17,500 nucleotides of DNA from Chrysomallon squamiferum (GCA_012295275.1 CM022674.1:908111-925610), one strand, 5' to 3'. Shown: positions 1-16,970, numbered from the stretch's first letter. Translations and numbers: made by a program. Notes: generated by a model not told the origin, from the letters alone.

Positions 1-11
1 AATGGTGATGA

Positions 12-13
12 TG

Positions 14-44
<31 letters not shown>

Positions 45-51
45 TAATAAT
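12..51 (+). repeat. (TAA)n microsatellite, copy A intron 5
   Basis: Shorter than its partner at 10650-10720. Confidence 0.9.
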
Positions 52-110
52 GAGAGTGATAGTAATAAAGATAATGTATATAATCTAGAAAGAAGACTAA
101 ACATTTTTAC

Positions 111-188
111 CTTCTACTTTGGCTTTGTACATCTTTTTATAAATTTCTAAATTAAGGCTGATCGGCTTGGAGTAAATTAAATCTTTCT
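111..188 (-). CDS. Gene A exon 5 (stalk, 78 nt)
   Basis: Phase 1-1, identical to gene B exon 5; donor GTAAAA retained. Last exon of gene A inside the window. Confidence 0.8.
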
Positions 189-1154
189 CTGCAAGAAGAA
201 AAATTTATTTTTTTAATCAGTTTTATTTTTCAATTATTTCTCTGTATGAGTTTTTCATTTCATATGCAGACTGCTTACTCTTCTCAGCCTCTCTCTCTTT
301 TCATTTATCTACATCTGCTTCCATCTGTTTATCTTTCTTTCAGTCTGTCTCTCTGTCTGTCTATTTCTCTATATGTCTATCTCTCTAGCTATCTGTCTAT
401 TTATCTATATATTTTAACCTGAGTAGCTTTCTTTTAAAACAAAATTTAGTTTTCAGTCTCATTCATTCTTTCTTTCTGTTTTGTCTGATTTCCTCTTTCT
501 TTGTCTCAAATCATTTCACATCTCGTGTGTCTTATACTCGTCTCCTTATCTCTCACTTTCTTTCATTCTCTCACTTTCTGTCATTCTCTCCTCTTTATTA
601 ATTACAGAAATGTTACTAAAAATACTTTACCTTCCAGTTTTCCCGTCAGGTTCGCTTCCATCTGTCTAGACTCAGATGTGTTTAGGATTGATTTAAATCC
701 TCCAGTAACTAAAATAAAAATATGTTCAAGACATGAAAGCCAAATTAATTATATATATTCTTTATCAGAAATTGACAAACCACTATGGGTTTGTAACTTC
801 ATGAACGAAAAAGGAAAACAAAACAAGAAAAAAGAAAGAAATGAAATCTGATTTAAAAAACAAACAATGTTTAACTGTTCAGGTATCTGAGTAAGAAAGC
901 ATATTCTGTGTATGCCTATATATCTATCCTGTTAATTTATGCATGTATAATTAGAAATTAGATACCTAATTTGAGAAAAGATATTAATAAACATTCTACC
1001 TGCAGTTAGAGTCGTTTTGTTTGATTTGAAAAACATAGCGTCCATCCGGTTTAGAAATGAGTTTAATAAATCAGCCCCTGAAATGAAGTAAAGTTTAAAA
1101 TATTAAAATCATTGAAACTACATTTAAGATGTTGAAAGCCAAGAAAATATGATG

Positions 1155-1208
<54 letters not shown>

Positions 1209-2356
1209 TTTATTTTATGTTATTTTGTTTTATTTTATGTTATTTTGTTTTATTTTATGTTATTTTGTTTTATTTTATTTCATTTATTTATTTGTTCCAG
1301 TAGAAGACAGCAAGACAGAAATACTATTTACTGACTAGATAGTGATGTGTTATATTTCTGTGGTACAGTGAACTAAAGAAACTGGGACAAACATCTGGTC
1401 ACTTGCGATGTTAACTTTTAGGAATTAAAGAAGAAAAAATCACCATGGCGTTATTTAAACTGCGATTTCTTTAGCAATCATGTGACGTCAGGTCAATTAG
1501 CAAAACTATGACGTCAGTGAAAACAGTCAATTAGCAAAACTGTCACGTCAGTGAAAACAGTCAATTAGCAAAACTGTGACGTCAGTGAAAAGAAGCAATT
1601 AGCAAAATTGTGACGTCAGTGAAAAGAAGCAGTCAGCAAAATTGTGACGTCAATGAAAAGAAGCAATTAGCAAAATTGTGACGTCAGTAAAAAGAACAAC
1701 AATAATGATAGTGATAATGATTATAATAATAGTAATAACAACGATCATGATAATAATAATAATAATAATAAACGTATTTGTATGTTTAAAAAAGAAAGAA
1801 AGAAGAAAATTGGAAATAGATACACAAGTAATTTATATTCTATAGCATCACTCAGATAATATTACTACCTGTGATTACAATTTAAGTTTTACGGTAAAAT
1901 AATCGGATAATAATCCACATTTTCAAATTAAACAAATAATGCAAAGTTAATACTGAAGTATATCTGTATATGTGTGTAACCATAAGGTAAGGTATATTCA
2001 ATAATATCATTCAGATAATATTACTATCTTATGATTATAATTCAAGTTTATCTGTAAAATTATCCTAAACTAATCCGCATACCAAATTAAACAGATGACA
2101 CAAAGCTAATTTAAGAGACTGAAAGACTTCTTGTATTCTTCCAATCCTTTCTGTCATTCCTTATTCCATTCGTTCATTCATCCATTAATTCATTCACTAT
2201 TTCACTCTCTAAAAAATACATACCTGTATTCTTTTTTAAATTTGTTTTGAAGACGATGTACGTAACAGCCAAACAGAGAAGTATTAAAACAAAGAAACAT
2301 TTCTTCCTGAAAAATAGTAATAAATAGATAAATACATAAATAAAAAAAGAAGTAAA

Positions 2357-2390
<34 letters not shown>

Positions 2391-3160
2391 ATGGTAGTAC
2401 TTGCATTAGCAGTGGTAATAGTAATACAGTGATGATAAATATAACAATTATAATGATATTAATACTAGTTTATATAATTTAAAACTATTTTGATCAACAT
2501 AATTTAACACTTAATTGACAGAATTCATCACTGCTTTAAGTAACAAAATTTAACTTTTTGTTTTTGTTTCAATTACTTTTCTCTTTACTGCATTTATCAA
2601 GAATACTTTTTTCATGTGTCATATTCTATGTCACTTTGCCGTCAAAAATATCAACTCTATAGCTAAAAATATGTTGTAAATTTACATCTTGAGTGTATGT
2701 TTTATTCTTTTTATGAATATATGTATTTTATAACTGTATGTATATGTGTATGTGCATTTGGGTGTATATGTAAATATGTATGTATGTCTATGTGTCTAAA
2801 GATTGCTGACTATTATTTAAATATTGCTACATTTATCTTAATATATCTCGATCAAAAATAACGCAAATAAAAATATAATAAATAAATAAATAAATAGATA
2901 AATAAATAAATAGATAAATATATATACAAGTAAGTAAATAAATAAATCAAGAAATGAATAAATAAATAAGAAGAAGTCATGTTGTACTCTGTGACATTCA
3001 GTTATTAGTCAAGTTTATCTTTCTCACTTTGTCTTCATTACTGTATCAATGTATAGAAGATTCACTCATGCTATAAACAGTAATATTTCAAGTTTTGCTA
3101 GAAAATATTCGGACCACGAACTTACCGAGATATGTCGAAAATCTTTGAACTCAGCTGCAT
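111..3160 (-). CDS. Gene A: partial tandem paralogue of gene B, exons 1-5
   Basis: Coding exons at 3160-3126, 2306-2224, 1077-1000, 708-631 and 188-111 carry the start codon, tail, signal anchor and all three 78-nt stalk exons (117 residues plus one base). By eye they are base-identical to gene B exons 1-5, splice sites included. The gene leaves the window at 1, within intron 5. Its catalytic exons are predicted upstream of position 1. No break is visible, so it may be functional or simply a very recent copy. Confidence 0.8.
271..410 (+). repeat. CT/CTGT/CTAT-rich tract, copy A intron 4
   Basis: Degenerate tetranucleotide tract, purine-rich in the pre-mRNA. Copy B (10951-11135) holds an extra run of CTAT units. 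Confidence 0.75.
631..708 (-). CDS. Gene A exon 4 (stalk, 78 nt)
   Basis: Phase 1-1, identical to gene B exon 4, with NTS and NLT sequons. Confidence 0.8.
1000..1077 (-). CDS. Gene A exon 3 (stalk, 78 nt)
   Basis: Phase 1-1, identical to gene B exon 3, with the NKT sequon. Confidence 0.8.
1207..1280 (+). repeat. 20-bp minisatellite, copy A
   Basis: Unit TATTTTATGTTATTTTGTTT, about three and a half copies, next to a TAA tract at 1151-1208. Lies in intron 2. Confidence 0.85.
1483..1690. promoter_or_regulatory. 34-bp CRE tandem array, copy A (intron 2)
   Basis: Seven units with CRE-type octamers starting at 1483, 1509, 1543, 1577, 1611, 1645 and 1679. Six are perfect TGACGTCA; the one at 1543 is TCACGTCA. 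The first spacing is 26 because 8 nt are missing. Most units carry CAATTAGCAAAA, containing a TAATTG core on the other strand. Confidence 0.7.
1843..2130 (+). repeat. Two-unit diverged repeat in intron 2, copy A
   Basis: About 1843-1965 and 2003-2130 share CAGATAATATTACTA, a middle with AATTAAACA, and a CTGAA end; period about 160 bp. Confidence 0.6.
2224..2306 (-). CDS. Gene A exon 2 (signal anchor)
   Basis: 83 nt, phase 2 to 1, encoding the same hydrophobic span as gene B exon 2. The acceptor tract is slightly shorter (fewer T). Confidence 0.82.
2361..2388 (+). repeat. (TA)n microsatellite, intron 1 copy A
   Basis: Alternating TA of about 28 nt; counterpart at 13086-13113. Confidence 0.9.
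2875..2972 (+). repeat. (AAAT)n microsatellite, intron 1 copy A
   Basis: AAAT units with TAGA and CAAG interruptions; shorter than its partner at 13601-13732. Confidence 0.85.
3126..3160 (-). CDS. Gene A exon 1
   Basis: ATG at 3160-3158, tail MQLSSKIFDIS, donor GTAAGT. Identical to gene B exon 1. Confidence 0.78.
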
Positions 3161-3265
3161 AACTGCTATCTCCTCTAACTAGAGTAATGTGTAACAAAAC
3201 AAACACTGTTATCTTTCTTCTAACAGGTCACGTTGTTCACAGCAAACTGTTTGAGTCGAAACAAA

Positions 3266-3323
3266 ATTATTATTATTATTATTATGATTATGATTATTAT
3301 TTTGTTGTTGTTGTTGTTGTTTT
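3266..3323 (+). repeat. (TTA)n(TTG)n tract upstream of gene A
   Basis: Trinucleotide tract about 105 nt upstream of the gene A start codon; partner at 14029-14083. Confidence 0.85.
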
Positions 3324-3412
3324 TCTTGTTTACGTTCGTTGGAGGCACCTGTATGCTGTATGTTAATAAAGATCGCAAATATTTTAAAATAAAAATGTCT
3401 GAACATTTTGTC

Positions 3413-3900
3413 CCTCTCATGAGGTCCAACAAAAGTGTCCCTACATCGCAGATTTCTCCTTATTATGATAACATTTACACGTAATTTTCTTTTGATATAT
3501 TTATAATCTTCAGAATTGATAGCACAATCTTAAGATAGCGCAAATCGGCAAATCAAGCGGAACATATGAATTGTAGGAATGTGAACGAAAAACATTTTTT
3601 TTTATGCCAAGACCAAAAATACAAAAGAAGAATATAAAATAACTTTTTCATATATTCTGACTCACTTTAGATTAATAAAATTCACACATCGGTATCTTAT
3701 AAACATGTTTTACACACACGCATACACACACACAAAACAAAACATTGGAATACACTTAAACACTAAGCATAACCCAGAGATATACAGATACTGTGGGTGT
3801 ATACGTGTATGTGTGTATCTGTATGTGGATATGTGTATCTGTGTGTATCTTTGTCTATATCTCAGTCTTAAAGAACATTAAAAATTAAAATAACTAATGA
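3413..3900 (+). repeat. Repeat family R, unit R1, copy A
   Basis: Starts near CATGAGGTCCAACAAAAGTG, runs through CCTACATCGCAG and a CA-rich tract, and ends at CAGTCTTAAAGAACATTAAA. A diverged version follows directly as R2. Its first 31 nt are missing compared with copy B. Confidence 0.7.
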
Positions 3901-3928
3901 AAATTTGTGAAGGGTTATCTGACTAGTA

Positions 3929-4677
3929 TGGACACCCATGGGATCCAGCAAAAGTTTTCCTACATCGCAGGTTTCCCCTTCATCAGAGAGACAAAGTTTA
4001 CACACAATTTCCTTTCAACATATTTACAATCTTCAGATAGCGCAGATCGGAAAATTGCGCGGAACACATCCACTGCAGGAATTTGAATTCCATGTAAACC
4101 AAAAAAGACATTTTTCTAACCAAAAGTGAAAAAAACGAAATATATGTGGATATGTGTATCTATGTGTGTCCGTGTCTATATGTCAGTCTTAAAGAACATC
4201 AACAATTGAAATATCTAATGAATGTGTGCAGATGTAAAATATTCAAAGTTCAAATCATGCTACAACTTCTTTCTAAGTCCATTTAAATTTAAAATCATCA
4301 GTATAATAGAATCATAAAAAAATACGTGTCAAATTAAAATCTACTCACTGAAATCCAGAAAAGTTTAAAAATCTACTTGTAGAACCAAACTGTTAGGTAA
4401 AAATCCACTTATTAAAATCCAAATAATGTTAAAAAAAAAATCTACTTTTGTACACAATATACTAAAAATCCATTACAGATTAAAATCTACTTATTAAAAT
4501 GCAGATAGTTAAAAGTCCACTTGTAGAAACAAACTAACGAAAATCCAGGTCTGTGTAACATCAGATTTTTAAAGATGTCTGTAAGCGGGGTGACAAATAT
4601 TTAATAATTTTTTTCTTTCTCTAAACCACTGGGACATGCTGACTTTAGTTGCTTTTGTCATCGTAGGTATTTGTGTG

Positions 4678-4739
<62 letters not shown>

Positions 4740-4740
4740 A
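3929..4740 (+). repeat. Repeat family R, unit R2, copy A
   Basis: Begins GGACACCCATGGGATCC and repeats the R1 order (CCTACATCGCAG, ATCTTCAGATAGCGCAGATC, GTATCTATGTGTGTCCGTG, CAGTCTTAAAGAACAT). It continues through a degenerate minisatellite of AAAATCTACTT/AAAATCCACTT motifs (4300-4560), then GGGGTGACAAATATTTAA, an ACTGGGACATGC block and a (TG)n tract at 4678-4736. Confidence 0.7.
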
Positions 4741-4747
4741 TGATTTA

Positions 4748-4775
4748 TACAAACAAACAAACAAACAAATAAATA

Positions 4776-4852
<77 letters not shown>

Positions 4853-4856
4853 TATA
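4748..4856 (+). repeat. (CAAA)(TAAA)(TAA)n(TTA)n palindromic tract, copy A
   Basis: TAA repeats switch to TTA repeats at 4810/4811, forming a long perfect inverted repeat with no spacer. Confidence 0.9.
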
Positions 4857-4964
4857 AAAATCTGCAAAATTAAAAACAAAATCAAATATAATAAATAAAT
4901 AAATAAGTAAATAAATCAAGAAATCAAGAAATGTCAAATTAAATACCAACAAAAATCTACAAAA

Positions 4965-5180
4965 TCCGTGGGTCCGAGAAAAAGTACCCTCATCAGAGAG
5001 AAAAAACATACAATTTTTTTTTTTTATTGACGTATTTGCAGTCTTAAGAATGCACTATAGGAATGTGAGGAAAAGAAAAGAAAAGAAAATGAAAAAAAAA
5101 AAAAAAGCAAAAGAATGTGAAATGTATTTTACATAATTTTACAGAACAATAACTTATAAATATGCTTTAGATATATATAT
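4965..5180 (+). repeat. Repeat family R, unit R3 truncated at the junction, copy A
   Basis: Begins AAAATCCGTGGGTCCGAGAA with the CATCAGAGAG motif also seen in R2, and stops at the AT tract. In copy B the same unit continues for another ~750 nt. Confidence 0.65.
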
Positions 5181-5400
5181 AAAAGGAAACACCAGCAACT
5201 TGACTTCGACATAAAGCAACAGCAAATGTTTCCTCTCGACAGAACAGAAAACCTGAGTAGAATATGCTGATTCTGCCTCCCACTTTGTCGCGCTGTTAAA
5301 TGTTATAACTCTTTTGAGAAATAAACTATACTGTAATCCACCACTGTTTCATCATTTGTTATCCTGGACTGCTTCAGTAATACATATCAATAGGTGCGGG
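5171..5400 (+). mobile_element. Possible LTR retroelement R-U5/leader fragment
   Basis: TATAAAAGG at 5178, an AATAAA about 140 nt on, then GTAATACA and a GC-richer AGGTGCGGGCACAGTGAGGTG reminiscent of a primer-binding region. No second LTR, gag or integrase is visible, and the left part would be cut off by the duplication junction. Confidence 0.25.
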
Positions 5401-5759
5401 CACAGTGAGGTGACCTTAACTTATAATATGACATGATAACTACTCGTATTCATTATCAAAACAAGACATAGGATTTCACAGAATAAATTGGCACATTCTG
5501 AATATTGAACGCAAAGTGCCTTTCCTTGAAAATTTATGAATTTAATACTGGAACAGACAACAATTACGATGGCTAAATGATGACATAGAGTATATCTGTC
5601 AGATGATCTTTACTAATACAGACAAGTGTCCGCTTTTAATCTGTCCACAGACATCATCAACACTTAGCGAGACCTATCCAGTGTAGTCAACGTGACGGAT
5701 ATCATCCCCTGTTCTATCAGAAATCGTCAGTTTACATCCAACCTAATCTGGACAGTTCA

Positions 5760-6480
5760 GTAACATATGTGATAGACAGCTTCAACGAAATCCCACTTCT
5801 ACGAAATTCTCTCTGTGTCTTCATCTGAATTTGTTTGTTCAGTTCTATTTTGCGCTCTGAAATCGAGAGGTTATTCAAAACGAGTTCTAAGGAAAATTAA
5901 ATCATAGAATTAGAAAAACCCTTGGATCCAACAGACGCATTCAAACCATATAAAATCCAACATAATATTCAACCTCACCTGGGTTCCGGATCTACAGCGA
6001 TCTGCAAAAACACCAGACGCAGTCTTCACCACATAATAAAATCTCAGTCTACGTTCAGTAAGGAACAAACAAAAAGTGAACATCAAATCCGAACTAATCA
6101 AGACTGCAATTCCAGAAATGTTGTGTGTTTGATGACATGCAACTTGTGTAAAAAAAACAGTACGTCGGCCAAACACAAAATATGTTACGAGTTGTCACAA
6201 ATACGATATTAGGCATGACGTTGACATTCCTGTCGCCAAACACTTTAACCTACCTGGACATATACTGGAGGATTATTTTGAAATAATCCCAATAGAACAA
6301 ACGCTCATTCTCGAGTCCAAAACTGAACCTGGCCTTTTCAGACTTGAACGAGAAGCGTTTTGGATTCGCACGTTACAAACAATAAAATCTTTTGGAATAA
6401 ATGTTGACTCATTTACAGTCGCAGCAGTGTTGACGTTGGTTAAGTTACGAAGGAGCAATATTTTAATTTACAGACTGCTA
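5760..6480 (+). pseudogene. Penelope-type (GIY-YIG) retroelement C-terminal remnant, frameshifted
   Basis: The longest intact piece is 5922-6212. The sequence shows a Cys-x2-Cys (CNLC, near 6140), directly followed in a shifted frame by a YVGQT signature, then in a third frame VAKHFNLPGH and RLEREAFWI. That order is known from the GIY-YIG endonuclease tail of Penelope-like and related retroelements. At least two frameshifts and upstream stops make it inactive. Reverse-transcriptase motifs are not recognisable upstream, so only the tail survives. It is AT-poorer than its surroundings. Confidence 0.7.
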
Positions 6481-6723
6481 TGAAAAATCCACTAACAGCA
6501 CGTCCTGTCATAGCTTACAGAAAAAAACCCAAGTCTAAAAGACATTTTACTCTCTACGCGATTTTCGGAATAACACGTCTATGCAACGCATTTAAGAATT
6601 AATTCAATAAAAAAAGTCATGAAATGTTTTAAGATGTTTTCAAAGGATATGTCATGTGTTTACGAATTTTTTTGGAATGATTTTTTTTATAATGTTATTA
6701 TTATTATTATTATTTTTTTTTTA

Positions 6724-6950
6724 CAGACTTTGAGAAAGGATATCTTCTAAATAGTGTTTAAAATAGTTTTAAATAGACTTTTGACTTGTATTTCTTTCTA
6801 GAAGTGTATTGGTATTAAATGTCACAATATTTTATAGATTTTTTTTAGAAAGGATACTTTCTAAATAGTTTTTGAAATAGTTTTAAATAGATTTAGACAT
6901 GTACTGTTTTGTTCTATAAATGTATTTTTAAATATGTCTGAATGCTTCTG
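6724..6950 (+). repeat. Two-unit imperfect tandem repeat, ~114 bp
   Basis: GAAAGGATA, TTCTAAATAG and AATAGTTTTAAATAGA occur at 6734 onward and again at 6848 onward, each followed by related GACTTGTA / GACATGTA and TTCTA blocks. Confidence 0.7.
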
Positions 6951-7136
6951 CATATAGTTTTAAAAGGTTTCATGCATGTAAATAAATCTTGTTAAATGGG
7001 TTTTTTTTTATATATGAAATTAATTAATACATAGACAAAGCACAAAAACACAATGGTCAGTTTTGAGTTAAATCGAATTCCTAGAGATAAAAATAGAAAA
7101 TGATTAAAAAAAATTAAATAATAAATATACATATAA

Positions 7137-7166
7137 CATACATACATACATACATACATACATACA
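7137..7166 (+). repeat. (CATA)n microsatellite
   Basis: About seven CATA units just downstream of gene B. Confidence 0.9.
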
Positions 7167-7213
7167 CTCATTCATAGATACATGCATACATACATCAATA
7201 TTAATAAAAACAT

Positions 7214-7219
7214 TTTATT
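7214..7219 (-). promoter_or_regulatory. Candidate polyadenylation signal of gene B
   Basis: AATAAA on the minus strand, about 16 nt past the stop codon. The region is so AT-rich that chance matches are common, and a longer 3' UTR is equally possible. Confidence 0.35.
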
Positions 7220-7234
7220 TTTATGTTTTAATCT

Positions 7235-13923
<6,689 letters not shown>

Positions 13924-14028
13924 AACTGCTATCTCCTCTAACTAGAGTAATGTGTAACAAAACAAACACTGTTATCTTTCTTCTAACAGGTCACGTTGTT
14001 CACAGCAAACTGTTTGAGTCGAAACAAA

Positions 14029-14083
14029 ATTATTATTATTATTATTATGATTATGATTATTATTTTGTTGTTGTTGTTGTTGT
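14029..14083 (+). repeat. (TTA)n(TTG)n tract upstream of gene B
   Basis: Same as 3266-3323. On the minus strand it would be CAA/TAA repeats near the start of the 5' UTR or proximal promoter. Confidence 0.85.
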
Positions 14084-14173
14084 TTTTCTTGTTTACGTTC
14101 GTTGGAGGCACCTGTATGCTGTATGTTAATAAAGATCGCAAATATTTTAAAATAAAAATGTCTGAACATTTTG

Positions 14174-14501
14174 TCCCTCTCATGAGGGGGTACCTGAAAT
14201 GTAGGGACACCCATGAGGTCCAACAAAAGTGTCCCTACATCGCAGATTTCTCCTTATTATGATAACATTTACACGTAATTTTCTTTTGACATATTTATAA
14301 TCTTCAGAATTGATAGCACAATCTTAAGATAGCGCAAATCGGCAAATGAAGTGGAACATATGAATTGTAGGAATGTGAACGAAAAACATTTTTTTTTTAT
14401 GCCAAGACCAAAAATACAAAAGAAGAATATAAAATAACTTTTTCATATATACTGACTCACTTTAGATTAATAAAATTCACACATCAGTATCTTATAAACA
14501 T

Positions 14502-14562
<61 letters not shown>

Positions 14563-14720
14563 AAAAATTGACATACGCTTAAACACTAAGCATAACCCAG
14601 AGATATACAGATACTGTGGGTGTAGACGTGTATGTGTGTATCTGTATGTGGATATGTGTATCTGTGTGTATCTTTGTCTATATCTCAGTCTTAAAGAACA
14701 TTAAAAATTAAAATAACTAA
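14174..14720 (+). repeat. Repeat family R, unit R1, copy B
   Basis: Includes the 31 nt absent from copy A, and so an 11-bp inverted repeat (TGTAGGGACAC at 14200, GTGTCCCTACA at 14229). The CA tract (14505-14558) is long and pure here but interrupted and short in copy A (3710-3737). Confidence 0.7.
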
Positions 14721-14751
14721 TGAAAGTTTGTGAAGGGTTATCTGACTGGTA

Positions 14752-15497
14752 TGGACACCCATGGGATCCAGCAAAAGTTTTCCTACATCGCAGGTTTCCC
14801 CTTCATCAGAGAGACAAAGTTTACAGTGAATTTCCTTTCAACATATTTACAATCTTCAGATAGCGCAGATCGGAAAATTGCGCGGAACACATCCACTGCA
14901 GGAATTTGAATTCCATGTAAACCAAAAAAGACATTTTTCTAACCAAAAGTGAAAAAAACGAAATATATGTGGATATGTGTATCTATGTGTGTCCGTGTCT
15001 ATATGTCAGTATTAAAGAACATCAACAATTGAAATATCTAATGAATGTGTGCAGATGTAAAATATTCAAAGTTCAAATCATGCTACAACTTCTTTCTAAG
15101 TCCATTTAAATTTAAAATCATCAGTATAATAGAATCATAAAAAAATACGTGTCAAATTAAAATCTACTCACTGAAATCCAGAAAAGTTTAAAAATCTACT
15201 TGTAGAACCAAACTGTTAGGTAGAAATCCACTTATTAAAATCCAAATAATGTTAAAAAAAAAATCTACTTTTGTACACAATATATTAAAAATCCGTGCCA
15301 GATTAAAATTTACTTATTAAAATGCAGATAGTTAAAAGTCCACTTGTAGAAACAAACTAACGAAAATCCAGGTCTGTGTAACATCAGATTTTTAAAGATG
15401 TCTGTAAGCGGGGTGACAAATATTTAATAATTTTTTTCTTTCTCTAAACCACTGGGACATGCTGACTTTAGTTGCTTTTTTTCATCATAGGTAGGTG

Positions 15498-15545
<48 letters not shown>
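14752..15545 (+). repeat. Repeat family R, unit R2, copy B
   Basis: Counterpart of 3929-4740, ending in a (TG)n tract at 15499-15544. Confidence 0.7.
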
Positions 15546-15554
15546 CTGATTTAT

Positions 15555-15585
15555 ACAAACAAACAAACAAACAAATAAATAAATA

Positions 15586-15674
<89 letters not shown>

Positions 15675-15675
15675 T
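15555..15675 (+). repeat. (CAAA)(TAAA)(TAA)n(TTA)n palindromic tract, copy B
   Basis: The switch from TAA to TTA is at 15633/15634; both arms are at least as long as in copy A, so the palindrome has been kept. Confidence 0.9.
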
Positions 15676-15786
15676 ATAAAAATCTGCAAAATTAAAAACA
15701 AAATCAAATATAATAAATAAGTAAATAAATAAATAAGTAAATAAATCAAGAAATCAAGAAATGTCAAATTAAATAACAACAAAAAT

Positions 15787-15996
15787 CTACAAAATCCGTG
15801 GGTCCGAGAAAAAGTACCCTCATCAGAGAGAAAAAACATACAATTTTTTTTTTTATTGACGTATTTGCAGTCTTAAGAATGCACTATAGGAATATGAGGA
15901 AAAGAAAAGAAAAGAAAATGAAAAAAAAAAAAAAGCAAAAGAATGTGAAATGTATTTTACATAATTTTACAGAACAATAACTTATAAATATGCTTT

Positions 15997-16051
<55 letters not shown>

Positions 16052-16133
16052 TAAACTAGTAGACTTATAAACTAGTTTACATTTAGGTGTGTTGTGTGTG
16101 TGTGTGTGTGTGTGAGTGTGTGAGTGTGTGTGT

Positions 16134-16176
<43 letters not shown>

Positions 16177-16745
16177 CTGTATTCATGAAAGGTAGATATA
16201 AAAAAGATGGAAATACATCAAACACTATGCACAACACAAACATACTAAGATGTTTTTGATGTATTATATCTACGTGTGTGTATGTGTCTATACGCCAGCC
16301 TTAAAACACATTAAACATGAAAATATCGAACGAATATTTTTACATACAAAAAACTACCATCTCAAAACAGGATACAAATTCTTTCCAAATCCGTGTAAAT
16401 TTAAAATAATCAGTACAAATTAAAAATCAGTAACAATACCTGTCAAATTAAAATCTACTACCTAAAATCCAGAAAAACTTAAAAATCTACTTGTTAAAAA
16501 TCTACTTGTTAACAATCTACTTGTATATCCTAATTATTAAATATCCATGGCATATTAAAATCTTTCCACAGTGGACCCAATATATTATAAATCTATGTCA
16601 AATTAAAATCTACTCACTAAAATCCACATAAAGTTAAAAATCCACTAGTTCTTTCCAAATTATTAAAACTCCATGCCAGATTAAGTCTAACTATTGCAAG
16701 AGGGGGTGACAAGTATTTAAATCTACGTGTGAAATCCACTGGGGC
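15787..16745 (+). repeat. Repeat family R, unit R3 complete, copy B
   Basis: Runs through an (AT)n tract (15999-16048), a (TG)n tract (16087-16173), CCAGCCTTAAAACACATTAAA, the AAAATCTACTTGTTAAA minisatellite (16450-16660), GGGGTGACAAGTATTTAAAT and CACTGGGGCATGC. This is the same order of blocks as R2. Nothing coding is supported in it. Confidence 0.65.
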
Positions 16746-16909
16746 ATGCATAATGCAGCTGCATTTGTCAGCGCAGGCATTCAGTGTGCATAAACGAACA
16801 CGCAAGTGTGTGATACAATTGACAGAGGGAAACCAGCTAAAATACGTACAACATTTATATATGGAAAGGTATTATATGTAGATCAAAAAATAAAAATAAT
16901 TGAAATTTA

Positions 16910-16910
16910 T

Positions 16911-16970
<60 letters not shown>

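Larger units (their letters stand above)
1..5180 (+). repeat. Tandem duplication copy A (right part)
   Basis: Aligns along its whole length with 10640-16010. Identity ends abruptly after GCTTTAGATATATATAT near 5171-5180. Differences from copy B are scattered substitutions, microsatellite length changes and a few indels. The left end is outside the window. Confidence 0.93.
6480..7213. other. Non-coding interval between PLE remnant and gene B
   Basis: No supported gene. It holds poly-T runs and TTA repeats (6685-6722), the two-unit 114-bp repeat, and a (CATA)n tract at 7137-7166. The first part may be the 3' untranslated end of the retroelement. Confidence 0.6.

Noticed and set aside
501-851. 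116-codon plus-strand frame, partner at 11221-11487
   Set aside because: Antisense of exon 4 and pyrimidine-rich intron. The minus-strand exon has proper splice sites and phase; this frame has neither.
3209-3484. Gln/Asn-rich frames upstream of both genes (also 13972-14262)
   Set aside because: Arise from TTA/TTG repeats, with no support beyond being duplicated with the surrounding DNA.
4569-5009. 146-codon minus-strand frame with Ile and His-Thr runs
   Set aside because: Produced by the TAA/TTA palindrome and the TG tract inside repeat R2.
5910-6176. 88-codon minus-strand frame opposite the retroelement remnant
   Set aside because: Antisense to the recognisable GIY-YIG segment.
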